From NCBI GenBank assembly GCA_963708855.1, contig CAVPUM010000009.1:1-64000 (forward strand): a DNA stretch of 64,000 bases, in the 5' to 3' direction. Shown here in pieces: positions 1 to 9,429 of this stretch. Below the pieces are notes generated by a model. That model made no database searches, was not told the DNA's origin, and saw only the letters and a program-made list of their open reading frames with translations. A program made the position numbers and the translations under genes. Source of the DNA: CAIWHR01 sp963708855 (GTDB lineage: Bacteria > Pseudomonadota > Gammaproteobacteria > Burkholderiales > Casimicrobiaceae). Every line of letters starts with the position of its first letter. Within the stretch, counting starts at the first letter, position 1.

Positions 1-2
1 AG

Positions 3-155
3 CACCGGCACAGCCTGCAGATCGAGATCAAGCGCACGCTGTACATGGACGAGGATTCGCTCGAGCCGAACGCAGGCTACGCGCGCCTCGAGCGGGATCT
101 GGCGCGGCTCATGGCGGTTCTCGCCGGTTTCGTGACCGACCGGGCGGCGTCCTGA
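3..155 (+). CDS. N-formylglutamate amidohydrolase, C-terminal fragment
   Basis: Only the last 50 residues are in the window; the start lies to the left. The visible segment (RHSLQIEIKRTLYMDE, then LEPNAGYARL) resembles the C-terminal part of the N-formylglutamate amidohydrolase/HutG family, which releases formate from N-formyl-L-glutamate at the end of one histidine-degradation route. The frame ends in TGA at 153-155. A 161-base gap separates it from tctC, so co-transcription is uncertain. Family assignment rests on this short tail alone. Confidence 0.65.
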   Translation, partial: HRHSLQIEIKRTLYMDEDSLEPNAGYARLERDLARLMAVLAGFVTDRAAS

Positions 156-201
156 CCTCCCGTTCCCCCGTGTTCGCGGCGCGGGACGTCCGGCCATCAC
201 T

Positions 202-218
202 GGTCAGATCACTTGACC
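202..218. promoter_or_regulatory. GGTCA-N7-TGACC inverted repeat upstream of tctC
   Basis: Perfect 5+5 base inverted repeat with a 7-base spacer in the gap before tctC, about 100 bases ahead of its start codon. Symmetry and position fit a dimeric repressor or activator operator, for example GntR-like. No regulator gene is visible here, so the call is inference. Confidence 0.35.
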
Positions 219-316
219 GGTTTCCGGGGCGCTGCTACCTTCATCGGGTTGCCGCCAAGGATGCCTCGAAAGCAGGTGGCCGGCGCGGTTTCGTCCATCT
301 CATCTACGGAGGTTCC

Positions 317-1279
317 ATGAAGCTCATATCCCGCGCGCTGGTCGCGCTGGTCGCGTTGGCGGTCGCCGGTGTCGCGTTCGGCGCCTATCCGGAGCGCCCG
401 ATCACGCTGGTCGTTCCCTGGGCGGCGGGCGGCGGCACCGACGCCACCGCGCGCATCATCGGCACGCTGCTCGAAAAGGATCTCGGTCAGCCGGTCAACG
501 TCGTCAACCGCACCGGCGGCCAGGGCGTCGTCGGTCATTCGGCGATTGCGTCGGCCGCGCCCGACGGCTACACGATCGGCCTCATCACCGTCGAGATCGG
601 CATGATGCACTGGCAGGGGCTGACGGAGCTGACCGGCGCATCGTACACGCCGATCGGGCTCGTGAACTTCGATCCGGCCGGCGTTCAGGTCGCCGCCGAT
701 TCGCCGTACAAGAGCGTCAACGAACTCGTCGCCGCGATCAAGGCCAGCCCCGGCAAATTCAAGGCCTCGGGAACGGCGCAGGGCGGCATCTGGCACCTCG
801 CGATCGCCGGCATGCTGCGGGACCTGAAGGTCGATCCGGCGAGCGTGCCGTGGGTGCCGTCGACGGGCGCCGCGACGGGGCTGCAGGATCTGGTCGCCGG
901 CGGCGTGCAGATCGTCCCCTGTTCGTTGCCGGAAGCGCGCTCGCTGATCGACGCCGGCAAGGCGAAGAGCCTCGCGGTGATGGCCGAGGCCCCGGCGGGA
1001 CTCTATCCGAACGTTCCGACGCTGAAGGCGGCGACCGGCAGCGGCTGGACGATGGGCGCCTGGCGCGGCATCGCGGCGCCGAAGAACATCCCGGCCGAGG
1101 CGCGCGACAAGCTGGTCGCGGCCATCAGGAAGGTCGCAGCGAGCAAGGAATACACCGACTTCATGGCGCAACGCGGCTTTGGCGTGATCTACCAGGGTCC
1201 CGACGATTTCGCGAAGTACATGGCGAAGTCGGATGCCGATCTCGGCGCCACGATGAAGGCGGTCGGCATAGTCAAGTAG
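317..1279 (+). CDS. tctC: Tripartite tricarboxylate transporter receptor (Bug family)
   Basis: Periplasmic solute-binding protein of 320 residues that captures a carboxylate-type ligand for the TctA/TctB membrane pair. Residues 1 to about 23 form a Sec signal peptide (basic MKLISR, then Ala/Val/Leu-rich core), and the mature part begins near AYPERPITLVVPW, the usual Bug N-terminus. The motif PWAAGGGTDATAR follows, as expected for the ligand-binding loop. The ATG at 317 is chosen over the longer frame from 170 because GGAGG lies 5 bases upstream and the signal peptide starts here. The stop overlaps the GTG of tctB by one base, so the genes are probably translationally coupled. The ligand cannot be read from sequence; the family binds citrate, other carboxylates, amino acids or aromatic acids. 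Confidence 0.9.
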   Translation: MKLISRALVALVALAVAGVAFGAYPERPITLVVPWAAGGGTDATARIIGTLLEKDLGQPVNVVNRTGGQGVVGHSAIASAAPDGYTIGLITVEIGMMHWQGLTELTGASYTPIGLVNFDPAGVQVAADSPYKSVNELVAAIKASPGKFKASGTAQGGIWHLAIAGMLRDLKVDPASVPWVPSTGAATGLQDLVAGGVQIVPCSLPEARSLIDAGKAKSLAVMAEAPAGLYPNVPTLKAATGSGWTMGAWRGIAAPKNIPAEARDKLVAAIRKVAASKEYTDFMAQRGFGVIYQGPDDFAKYMAKSDADLGATMKAVGIVK

Positions 1280-1764
1280 TGAAGCTGAACGACGCCGTCT
1301 GGGGGGCGCTGCTGATCTTCTTCAGTGCCGCCGTCCTGACGCACGTCCAGAGCTTTCCGTCCATCCCCGGCCAGAAGGTCGGACCGGCGCTGTTCCCCGG
1401 TCTGCTGGCCGTGGGGCTCGCGGTCTGCGCGGTGTTGCTGATCGTCAAGGGACTCGCGGCGCGCGCGCAGGGCGGTGATCGCGCGCGCTGGGCGGAACTG
1501 GATGGCTGGACGCGGTCGCGCCGGCACGTGCTCGCGTTCTTCGCCGTGATCGGCGTCAACGTGTTCTACATCCTGCTGGTCGATCGCATCGGTTTCATCC
1601 TGACCGGCGTCGTCTATCTCGGCACGCTGTTCGCGATTTTCGGCGTGCGACTCAAATGGATCGTGCCGATCGCGCTGGTGGCCGTGCTGGTCATCCACTA
1701 TGCGTTCTACAAGCTGCTGAGGGTCCCGTTGCCGTGGGGTGTGCTGCAGGGGATCGCGTGGTAG
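1279..1764 (+). CDS. tctB: Tripartite tricarboxylate transporter small membrane subunit
   Basis: Integral membrane protein of 161 residues with about four hydrophobic segments (residues near 5-25, 38-58, 85-105 and 118-150). This is the standard TctB layout. It partners with the large TctA subunit to form the permease. The start is GTG at 1279 inside the tctC stop (TAGTG), giving the expected family length. tctA begins 29 bases downstream, so the three genes form one operon in the order C-B-A. Confidence 0.85.
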   Translation: MKLNDAVWGALLIFFSAAVLTHVQSFPSIPGQKVGPALFPGLLAVGLAVCAVLLIVKGLAARAQGGDRARWAELDGWTRSRRHVLAFFAVIGVNVFYILLVDRIGFILTGVVYLGTLFAIFGVRLKWIVPIALVAVLVIHYAFYKLLRVPLPWGVLQGIAW

Positions 1765-1793
1765 AGCCCGGCGCGTCGCGCGGTGGAGGAGCG

Positions 1794-3285
1794 ATGAGCG
1801 CCGCGTGGGCGCAGGCGTTCGCGATGGTGCTCGACCCGTACACCATCGTCGTGATGCTGGCGGCATCGCTGTACGGGCTGTTCGTCGGCGCCGTTCCCGG
1901 ACTGACGGCGACGATGGCCACCGCGCTGCTGGTCCCGGTGACGTTCTTCATGGCGCCGATACCGGCCATTGCGGCAATCGTCACCGCGACGGCGATGGCG
2001 ATCTTCTCGGGTGACATCCCCGGCTGCCTGATGCGCATGCCGGGCACGCCGGCGTCCGCCGCCTACACCGACGAAGCCTATGCGATGACGAAGAAGGGCC
2101 AGGCCGAGCTGGCGCTCGGCGCGGGGCTCGTGTTCTCCGCCATCGGCGGTCTCTTCGGCACCGCCGTCCTCATCGTCGCGGCGCCCGCGCTCGCGGAGTT
2201 CGCCCTCAAGTTCAGCTCGTTCGAGTACTTCTGGCTGGTGCTGATGGGCCTCACCTGCGCCGTGTTCATGACGTCCGACCGTCCGCTCAAGGGCTTCGTG
2301 TCGCTGCTCCTGGGGCTGTTCGTGGCGTGCGTGGGCCTCGGCAACCCGGCCGGCTTTCCGCGCTTCACGTTCGGCAACGTCGAAATGATGGGCGGCATCG
2401 GCATGATCCCGATGATGATCGGCATGTTCGCGATCTCCGAGATCATCCGTTACGCGGTCGACACCCGCCCGGCGCTGAAGATCGTCGACCAGCCGATCGG
2501 CAACGTGTTCAAGGGGATGTGGGGGCTGGCGAAGAAGTACCCGATGCAGATCCTGCGCGGCAGCACGCTCGGCACGGCTGTCGGCGCGCTGCCCGGGGCC
2601 GGCGCCGACATCGCGGCGTGGATGTCCTACGCGATCAGCAAGAAGATGTCGAAGGAACCGGAGAAGTTCGGCACCGGGCACGTCGAAGGCATCGTCGAGA
2701 GCGGCGCCGCCAACAACAGCGCGCTGGCCGGCGCGTGGATTCCGGCGCTGGTGTTCGGCATTCCGGGCGACTCGATCACCGCGATCGTCATCGGCGTGCT
2801 GTACATGAAGAACATGAACCCCGGCCCGTCGCTGTTCACGCAGAACCCGCAGAACGTCTACGCGGTCTATCTGCTGTTCATCCTCGCCAACCTGATCATG
2901 ATTCCGCTCGGCTGGTGGTGCATCAAGGTCGTCCAAGCAGATCCTGAAGGTGCCGCGCAACGTGCTGATGCCGGTCATCATGCTGTTCTGCGTCGTCGGC
3001 TCGTTCGCGATCAACAACACCGCCTTCGACGTCACCGTGATGCTGATCGCCGGCATCGCGGCCTATGTGCTCGAGGACAACGGCTTTCCGGTCGCGCCCG
3101 CGATCCTCGGGATCGTGCTCGGTGCCATGCTCGAAGAGAATTTCATCACGTCGATGATCAAGTCGGATGGCAGTTTCCTGGCCTTCGTCGAACGACCGGT
3201 CGCCGCGACGCTGTGCGCACTGACGCTGGCGCTCTGGTTCCTGCCGCCTCTGCTGCGGCGCCTTCGCCGGCTGGCGGGCGTTTAA
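1794..3285 (+). CDS. tctA: Tripartite tricarboxylate transporter large membrane subunit (frame broken)
   Basis: Main transport subunit, about 496 residues and 11-12 membrane segments once the frame is joined. The conserved opening (LYGLFVGAVPGLTATMATAL) and the glycine/proline loop GDIPGCLMRMPGTPASAAY identify TctA. The ATG at 1794 has a GGAGGAG site just upstream. Near 2931-2935 the frame shifts by +1 at GTCGTCCAAG; dropping one C of the CC pair gives a smooth VVKQILKVPRNVLMPV continuation that runs to the TAA at 3285. No domain is lost, so the break is most likely a sequence error rather than a pseudogene. Confidence 0.88.
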
Positions 3286-3352
3286 CCCGGTCACGCGCCC
3301 GCCGCTGGCGGCGCTGTGCGCGCGGCCGGCGTGTGCCGTTGCCGCCCGTGCG

Positions 3353-3382
3353 TTGCCCCCGGTTGCGGCACTGCGGTATAAT
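3353..3382 (+). promoter_or_regulatory. Sigma-70-type promoter for tpiA-secG
   Basis: A -35-like TTGCCC (3353-3358), an 18-base spacer and a perfect -10 TATAAT (3377-3382) lie 77 bases before the tpiA start. The -10 context GCGGTATAATTT is repeated almost exactly before etfB. Confidence 0.65.
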
Positions 3383-3459
3383 TTCAAGGATTTGCAGCCT
3401 CGTCGCCGGAAGGCGGGTCTTCCGGGGCGATTCTGCGGGCGGCAAGGGACTCCATCGCG

Positions 3460-4196
3460 ATGCGCGGCAAACTTGTCGTCGGCAACTGGAAGATGAACGG
3501 CGGGCTCGCGGCCAATGCGGCGCTGCTCTCCGCGCTGGTCGCCGGCTGGAAGCCGCTGCCGGGCCGGCAGATCGCGGTGTGCGTGCCCTTCCCGTATCTG
3601 GCGCAGGCTGCGGCGCTGCGCTGGCGGCAACGGCGATCGCGTGGGGCGCGCAGGACGTGAGCGAGCACGCGTCCGGCGCGTTCACGGGCGAAGTGTCCGC
3701 GGGAATGCTGGCCGAGTTCGGCTGTCGCTACGCGATCGTCGGCCACTCGGAGCGGCGGCAGTTCTACGGCGACACCGACGCGGTCGTGGCGGCAAAGGCA
3801 GTGGCGGCGCTGGCGGCGGGACTGACGCCGATCGCGTGCGTCGGCGAAACGCTCGCGGAGCGCGACGCCGGGGTGACGATGGCCGTCGTGGCGCGGCAAC
3901 TCGACGCGGTGCTGGCGGCGGTCGGCGCGAATGCGGCGAAGCTGGTGGTGGCCTACGAGCCGGTCTGGGCGATCGGCACGGGACGGACGGCCTCGCCGGA
4001 GGAGGCGCAGACGGTGCACGCGGCGCTGCGCGCGCGGTTGGCGCAGGCCGGGGCGGCGGACGTTGCGCTGTTGTACGGCGGCAGCGTCAAGGCGGACAAC
4101 GCGACGGCGTTGTTCGCGATGGCGGATATCGATGGCGGTCTGATCGGCGGTGCGTCGCTCAAGGCGACCGAATTTTTGGCGATCGCGCGGGCCTGA
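3460..4196 (+). CDS. tpiA: Triose-phosphate isomerase (frame broken)
   Basis: Interconverts dihydroxyacetone phosphate and glyceraldehyde 3-phosphate in the cytoplasm. Catalytic residues are visible: Lys11 in VVGNWKMNGG, His near residue 94 in AIVGHSERRQF, Glu near residue 165 in VAYEPVWAIGTGRT, and the phosphate-binding YGGSVKADN. The frame is broken near 3627 and one missing base there restores a 245-residue protein of normal length. The reading frame is otherwise clean, so this is probably a sequence error. secG follows 21 bases downstream, the usual betaproteobacterial order. Confidence 0.92.
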
Positions 4197-4217
4197 AGCG
4201 CGGCGCTGGAGTGACGA

Positions 4218-4635
4218 ATGACTATTCTGCAAACGGTACTCTTGATCCTGCACGTGCTGGTGGCCCTGGCCATCTGCGGCTTCGTCCTGCTGCAGCACGG
4301 GAAGGGCGCCGACATGGGCGCCGCGTTCGGCAGCGGCTCGTCGGGCAGCCTCTTCGGCGCCGCCGGGTCTGCCAATTTCCTGTCGCGCACGACGGCGGTG
4401 CTCGCCGCCGTGTTCTTCGCCTCGAGTCTCGGGCTCACCTGGTTCGGCGTCAAGCCACGGCGCGCACCGGCGCGGGCGATGCCGCAAGGGGTCATGGAAA
4501 AGATGGCACCGAAGACTTTCCGACGTGCCCGCGGCTCCCGGCGCGCTTCCCGCGCCGGCCCCGGCGGCGGATCCGGCGAAGGCGCCCGTTGCGCCCGCGC
4601 CGGAGGGCTCGAAGTCGGGCGAAGTGCCGAAGTGA
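4218..4635 (+). CDS. secG: Preprotein translocase subunit SecG (frame broken)
   Basis: Small subunit of the SecYEG channel, with two membrane segments (residues about 4-24 and 52-72) flanking the conserved loop LLQHGKGADMGAAFGSGSSG. The N-terminal frame would run into the tRNA gene, but a +1 change near 4522 gives an Ala/Pro-rich tail (DVPAAPGALPAPAP) ending at TGA 4633-4635. That is the normal low-complexity SecG C-terminus and leaves the tRNA free. The stretch 4455-4490 may hold a further compensating indel. The end is therefore inferred. Confidence 0.8.
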
Positions 4636-4639
4636 ACAA

Positions 4640-4724
4640 GCCGACGTGGTGAAATTGGTAGACACGCTGTCTTGAGGGGGCAGTGGCGTAAGCCGTGGGA
4701 GTTCGAGTCTCCCCGTCGGCACCA
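4640..4724 (+). tRNA. tRNA-Leu (anticodon GAG)
   Basis: An 85-base class II tRNA. The acceptor stem pairs GCCGACG (4640-4646) with CGTCGGC (4714-4720), followed by discriminator A and an encoded CCA. The anticodon stem CTGTC/GGCAG encloses loop TTGAGGG, giving anticodon GAG, which reads CUC and CUU. A variable arm and the GTTCGAGTC T-loop are present. It lies between secG and nuoA. Confidence 0.95.
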
Positions 4725-4774
4725 TATCTAGGACAGGTTCGCGCGCGAACGACATCTCGCGGAAGGCGGCAAGG

Positions 4775-5131
4775 ATGCTCGAACAGTATTTCCCGATTCT
4801 GCTCTTCATCCTGTTCGGGGTGACCGTCGGCGCGCGTGCTGCTGACCGTCGGCTCGCTGCTCTCACCGAACCGCCCCGACGCCGAGAAATTGTCGCCGTA
4901 CGAGTGCGGCTTCGAGGCCTTCGAGGACGCGCGGATGAAGTTCGACGTCCGCTATTACCTGGTCGCGATCCTGTTCATCCTGTTCGACCTCGAGATCGCG
5001 TTTCTCTTCCCGTGGGCGGTGGTGCTGCCCGAGATCGGCTGGTTCGGCTTCGTCGCGATGATGGTGTTCCTCGCCGTGCTGGTCGTCGGCTTCGTCTACG
5101 AGTGGAAGAAGGGCGCGCTGAGTGGGAGTGA
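4775..5131 (+). CDS. nuoA: NADH-quinone oxidoreductase subunit A (two compensating frame breaks)
   Basis: Membrane subunit with three hydrophobic segments at the junction of the peripheral and membrane arms of complex I. The core PNRPDAEKLSPYECGFEAFE and the stretch FDVRYYLVAILFILFDLEIAF are diagnostic. The frame shifts +1 near 4835 and back near 5121 (a lost G in CTGGAGTGG). Joined, the gene encodes 118 residues ending in the typical LEWE. First gene of the nuo operon, 50 bases after the tRNA. Confidence 0.92.
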   Translation: MLEQYFPILLFILFGVTVGARAADRRLAALTEPPRRREIVAVRVRLRGLRGRADEVRRPLLPGRDPVHPVRPRDRVSLPVGGGAARDRLVRLRRDDGVPRRAGRRLRLRVEEGRAEWE

Positions 5132-5162
5132 CGAGGACGGCCGGAGTGTCGCGGGGTCGACC

Positions 5163-5640
5163 ATGGCCATTGAAGGCGTCCTCGAGAAGGGCTTCGTCAC
5201 CACGTCGCTCGACAGCGTCATCAACTGGGCGCCGCAACGGGTCGATGTGGCCGATGTCGTTCGGCCTCGCCTGCTGCGCGGTGGAGATGATGCACGCCGG
5301 CGCCTCGCGCTACGACCTCGACCGTTTCGGCATCGTCTTCCGGCCGAGCCCCCGCCAGTCCGACGTGATGATCGTCGCCGGCACGCTCTGCAACAAGATG
5401 GCGCCGGCGCTGCGCAAGGTCTACGATCAGATGGCCGAGCCGCGGTGGGTCATCTCGATGGGTTCCTGCGCGAACGGCGGCGGCTACTACCACTATTCCT
5501 ACTCGGTCGTGCGCGGTTGCGATCGCATCGTGCCGGTCGACATCTACGTTCCGGGCTGTCCGCCGACGGCCGAGGCGCTGCTGTACGGCATCCTGCAGCT
5601 GCAGAACAAGATCTGGCGCACCAACACGATCGCGCGCTGA
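5163..5640 (+). CDS. nuoB: NADH-quinone oxidoreductase subunit B (frame broken)
   Basis: Carries iron-sulfur cluster N2, the last cluster before quinone. Cysteines are visible in LACCAVEMMHAGASRYD, GSCANGGGYY and VPGCPPTAEALLYG. A +1 break near 5232 in GCGCCGCAAC disrupts the near-invariant WARNGSMWP; removing one C restores it, giving 158 residues. The start at 5163 gives the usual MAIEGVLEKGFVTT N-terminus. The stop overlaps the nuoC start (TGATG). Confidence 0.93.
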
Positions 5641-6240
5641 TGGCCATCGAGCATCGAAGCCCTGGTCGCGGCGCTGGCGGGAGCGCCCGGCGACGCGCTG
5701 CGCGACGTCACCGTCGCGTTCGGCGAGGTGACGGTGGTCGTCGCGCACGATCGCGTGCACGACGCGCTGATCGCGCTGCGCGACCGGCCCGAGTTGCGCT
5801 TCGAGATGCTCACCGACCTGTGCGGCGTCGACTATTCGACCTACGGCGGGCAGACGCCGGTCGGGCCGCGCTTCGCCGTCGTCTATCACCTGCTCTCGCT
5901 CGCGCACAACTGGCGGTTGCGCGTGCGCTGCTTCGCTCCCGACGACGCGTTTCCGGTGGTGCCGAGCGCCGTCGACGTCTGGCCGTGCGCGAACTGGTAC
6001 GAGCGCGAGGCGTTCGACCTCTTCGGCATCATGTTCCCGGGCCATCCGGACCTGCGGCGCATCCTCACCGACTACGGCTTCGTCGGGCACCCCTTCCGCA
6101 AGGATTTTCCGATCTCGGGCCACGTCGAGATGCGCTACGACCCGGAGCAGCGTCGCGTCGTCTACCAGCCGGTGACGATCGAGCCGCGCGAGATCACGCC
6201 GCGGATCATCCGCGAAGACACGTATGCGACGGGCAAGTGA
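5640..6240 (+). CDS. nuoC: NADH-quinone oxidoreductase subunit C (frame broken)
   Basis: Peripheral-arm subunit (30 kDa family) of about 199 residues. Signature segments are LTDLCGVDYSTYG, WYEREAFDLFGIMFPGHPDL and FRKDFPISGHVEMRYD. The ATG overlaps the nuoB stop. A +1 break within the first dozen codons, around 5647-5655, must be removed to join the start to the body (a SIEALVAAL-type N-terminus). C and D are separate genes here, unlike the fused nuoCD of enterobacteria. Confidence 0.92.
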
Positions 6241-6273
6241 GTCCCGCGCGCTCCGTTGCACGCTTCCGCTGCC

Positions 6274-7527
6274 ATGGCCGAGATCCGCAACTACACGATG
6301 AATTTTGGGCCCCAGCACCCGGCCGCGCACGGCGTGCTGCGGCTGGTGCTGGAGCTCGACGGCGAGGTCATCGAGCGCGCCGATCCGCACATCGGCCTGC
6401 TGCATCGCGCCACGGAGAAGCTCGCCGAGCACAGGACCTATCTGCAGGCGCTGCCGTACATGGACCGGCTCGATTACGTGTCCATGATGTGCAACGAGCA
6501 CGCGTACTGCATGGCCATCGAGCGCTTGCTCGGGATCGAAGTGCCGCTGCGCGCGCAGTACATCCGGGTGATGTTCGACGAGATCACGCGGATCCTCAAC
6601 CACCTGCTCTGGATCGGCTCGCATTCGCTCGACGTCGGCGGCATGACGACGTTCCTCTACGCCTTCCGCGAGCGCGAGGACCTGTTCGACGTCTACGAGG
6701 CCGTGTCCGGCGCGCGGATGCACGCCGCGTACTATCGCCCCGGCGGCGTCTATCGCGACCTGCCCGATCGGATGCCCCAGTACGCGGCGCAGCACACCCG
6801 CAGCGCGCGGGTCATGGGGGAGATGAACGCGAACCGGCAGGGGACGCTGCTCGATTTCATCGCCGATTTCACGCGGCGCTTCCCCGGTTACGTCGACGAT
6901 TACGAGACGCTGCTCACCGAGAACCGCATCTGGAAGCAGCGCACGGTGGGAATCGGCGTCGTGGCGCCGGAGCGGGCGATCGCGCTGGGCTTCACCGGGC
7001 CCATGCTGCGCGGCTCGGGGGTGCCGTGGGACCTGCGCCGGAAGCAGCCGTACGAGGTCTACGACCGGATGGCGTTCGACATTCCGGTCGGCACCAACGG
7101 CGATTGCTACGACCGCTACCTCGTCCGCGTCGAGGAGATGCGGCAGTCGAACCGGATCATCGGCCAGTGCGTGGAGTGGCTGCGGGCGAACCCCGGCCCC
7201 GTGATCATCGACGACCACAAGGTGGCCGCGCCCTCCCGCGGGGGCATGAAGGCGAACATGGAAGAGCTCATCCATCACTTCAAGCTCTTCACCGAGGGCA
7301 TGCACGTGCCGCCGGGCGAGGCGTACGCCGCGATCGAGCACCCGAAGGGCGAGTTCGCCGTCTACATCGTTTCCGACGGCGCGAACAAGCCCTACCGCGT
7401 GAAGATTCGCGCGCCGGGTTTCGCCCACCTGTCGGCGCTGCACGAGATGTCGCGCGGCCACATGATCGCCGACGCGGTCGCCATCATCGGCACGCTGGAC
7501 ATCGTGTTCGGGGAGATCGACCGATGA
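6274..7527 (+). CDS. nuoD: NADH-quinone oxidoreductase subunit D
   Basis: The 49-kDa-type subunit (417 residues) that, with NuoB, forms the quinone-reduction site. It is intact. Visible signatures: NFGPQHPAAHGVLRLVLELD at the N-terminus with the quinone-site histidines, GLLHRATEKLAEHRTY, and the C-terminal DAVAIIGTLDIVFGEIDR. The ATG at 6274 gives the normal MAEIRNYTMNFGPQHP start; the frame open from 6256 has no better site. nuoE begins 92 bases downstream after a G-rich spacer. Confidence 0.96.
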   Translation: MAEIRNYTMNFGPQHPAAHGVLRLVLELDGEVIERADPHIGLLHRATEKLAEHRTYLQALPYMDRLDYVSMMCNEHAYCMAIERLLGIEVPLRAQYIRVMFDEITRILNHLLWIGSHSLDVGGMTTFLYAFREREDLFDVYEAVSGARMHAAYYRPGGVYRDLPDRMPQYAAQHTRSARVMGEMNANRQGTLLDFIADFTRRFPGYVDDYETLLTENRIWKQRTVGIGVVAPERAIALGFTGPMLRGSGVPWDLRRKQPYEVYDRMAFDIPVGTNGDCYDRYLVRVEEMRQSNRIIGQCVEWLRANPGPVIIDDHKVAAPSRGGMKANMEELIHHFKLFTEGMHVPPGEAYAAIEHPKGEFAVYIVSDGANKPYRVKIRAPGFAHLSALHEMSRGHMIADAVAIIGTLDIVFGEIDR

Positions 7528-7619
7528 GCGCCGCCGGGCCGTCCCAAGGCGCTCGCCCCCGGGGGGGAACGGCGCGCAGCGCCGATCGGGGGGGATCATG
7601 CAAGCGACGGGAGGCCGAC

Positions 7620-8115
7620 GTGCTGAGCGAAGCGGCGCTCTCGCCGGATCGACCGCGAGGTCGCCAAGTATCCGCCCGACCAGAAGCAGTCGGCGGTGAT
7701 GTCGGCGCTCGCCATCGCGCAGGACGAGAAGGGCTGGCTCCCGCCGGAGGCGATGGATTTCGTCGCGAGCTACCTGGGCATGCCGCCGGTGGCCGTGTAC
7801 GAGGTCGCGACGTTCTACGCGATGTACAACCGGCGGCCGGTCGGCAGGTACAAGATCACCATCTGCACGAACCTGCCCGTGCGCGCTGCAGGATGCCGTC
7901 AAGGCGGCGGATTATCTGAAGGCGAAGCTCGGCATCGGCTTCGGCGAAACGACGCCGGACGGCCTCGTGACGCTGCAGGAGGGCGAATGCATGGGCGCCT
8001 GCGGCGACGCGCCGGTGCTGCTCGTCAACAACAAGCGGATGTGCAGCTACATGCGACCGGACAAGATCGACGCGCTGCTCGCGGAGTTGCGTCGGCCGGC
8101 GGGACGGGACGGGCG

Positions 8116-8119
<4 letters not shown>
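7620..8119 (+). CDS. nuoE: NADH-quinone oxidoreductase subunit E (two frame breaks)
   Basis: The 24-kDa thioredoxin-like subunit of the NADH dehydrogenase module, carrying 2Fe-2S cluster N1a. The four ligands appear as CTNLPC and CMGAC (in EGECMGACGDAP). The GTG start at 7620 is chosen for the GGGAGG site upstream and the normal LSEAALSRIDREVAKYPP N-terminus. +1 breaks near 7643 (CC) and 7887 (CCC, inside the cluster motif) must be removed to give 165 residues. The stop overlaps the nuoF start (ATGA). Confidence 0.9.
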
Positions 8120-9419
<1,300 letters not shown>

Positions 9420-9429
9420 GCCCCGCGCC

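Noticed and set aside
214..226. TTGACC near 213-218 as an FNR-type box
   Set aside because: No right half-site at the required spacing; better explained as part of the GGTCA-N7-TGACC dyad.
170..316. N-terminal extension of TctC
   Set aside because: It lacks a ribosome site, would bury the signal peptide and would cover the dyad at 202-218.
2931..2940. Programmed ribosomal frameshifting at the gene breaks
   Set aside because: No slippery heptamer plus pseudoknot pattern is shared, breaks occur in dozens of unrelated genes, and several genes have both plus and minus changes that cancel.
5221..7902. Long minus-strand frame of 893 codons opposite nuoB-nuoD
   Set aside because: Arg/His/Asp-rich composition of a GC-rich antisense shadow; the opposite strand encodes conserved complex I subunits.
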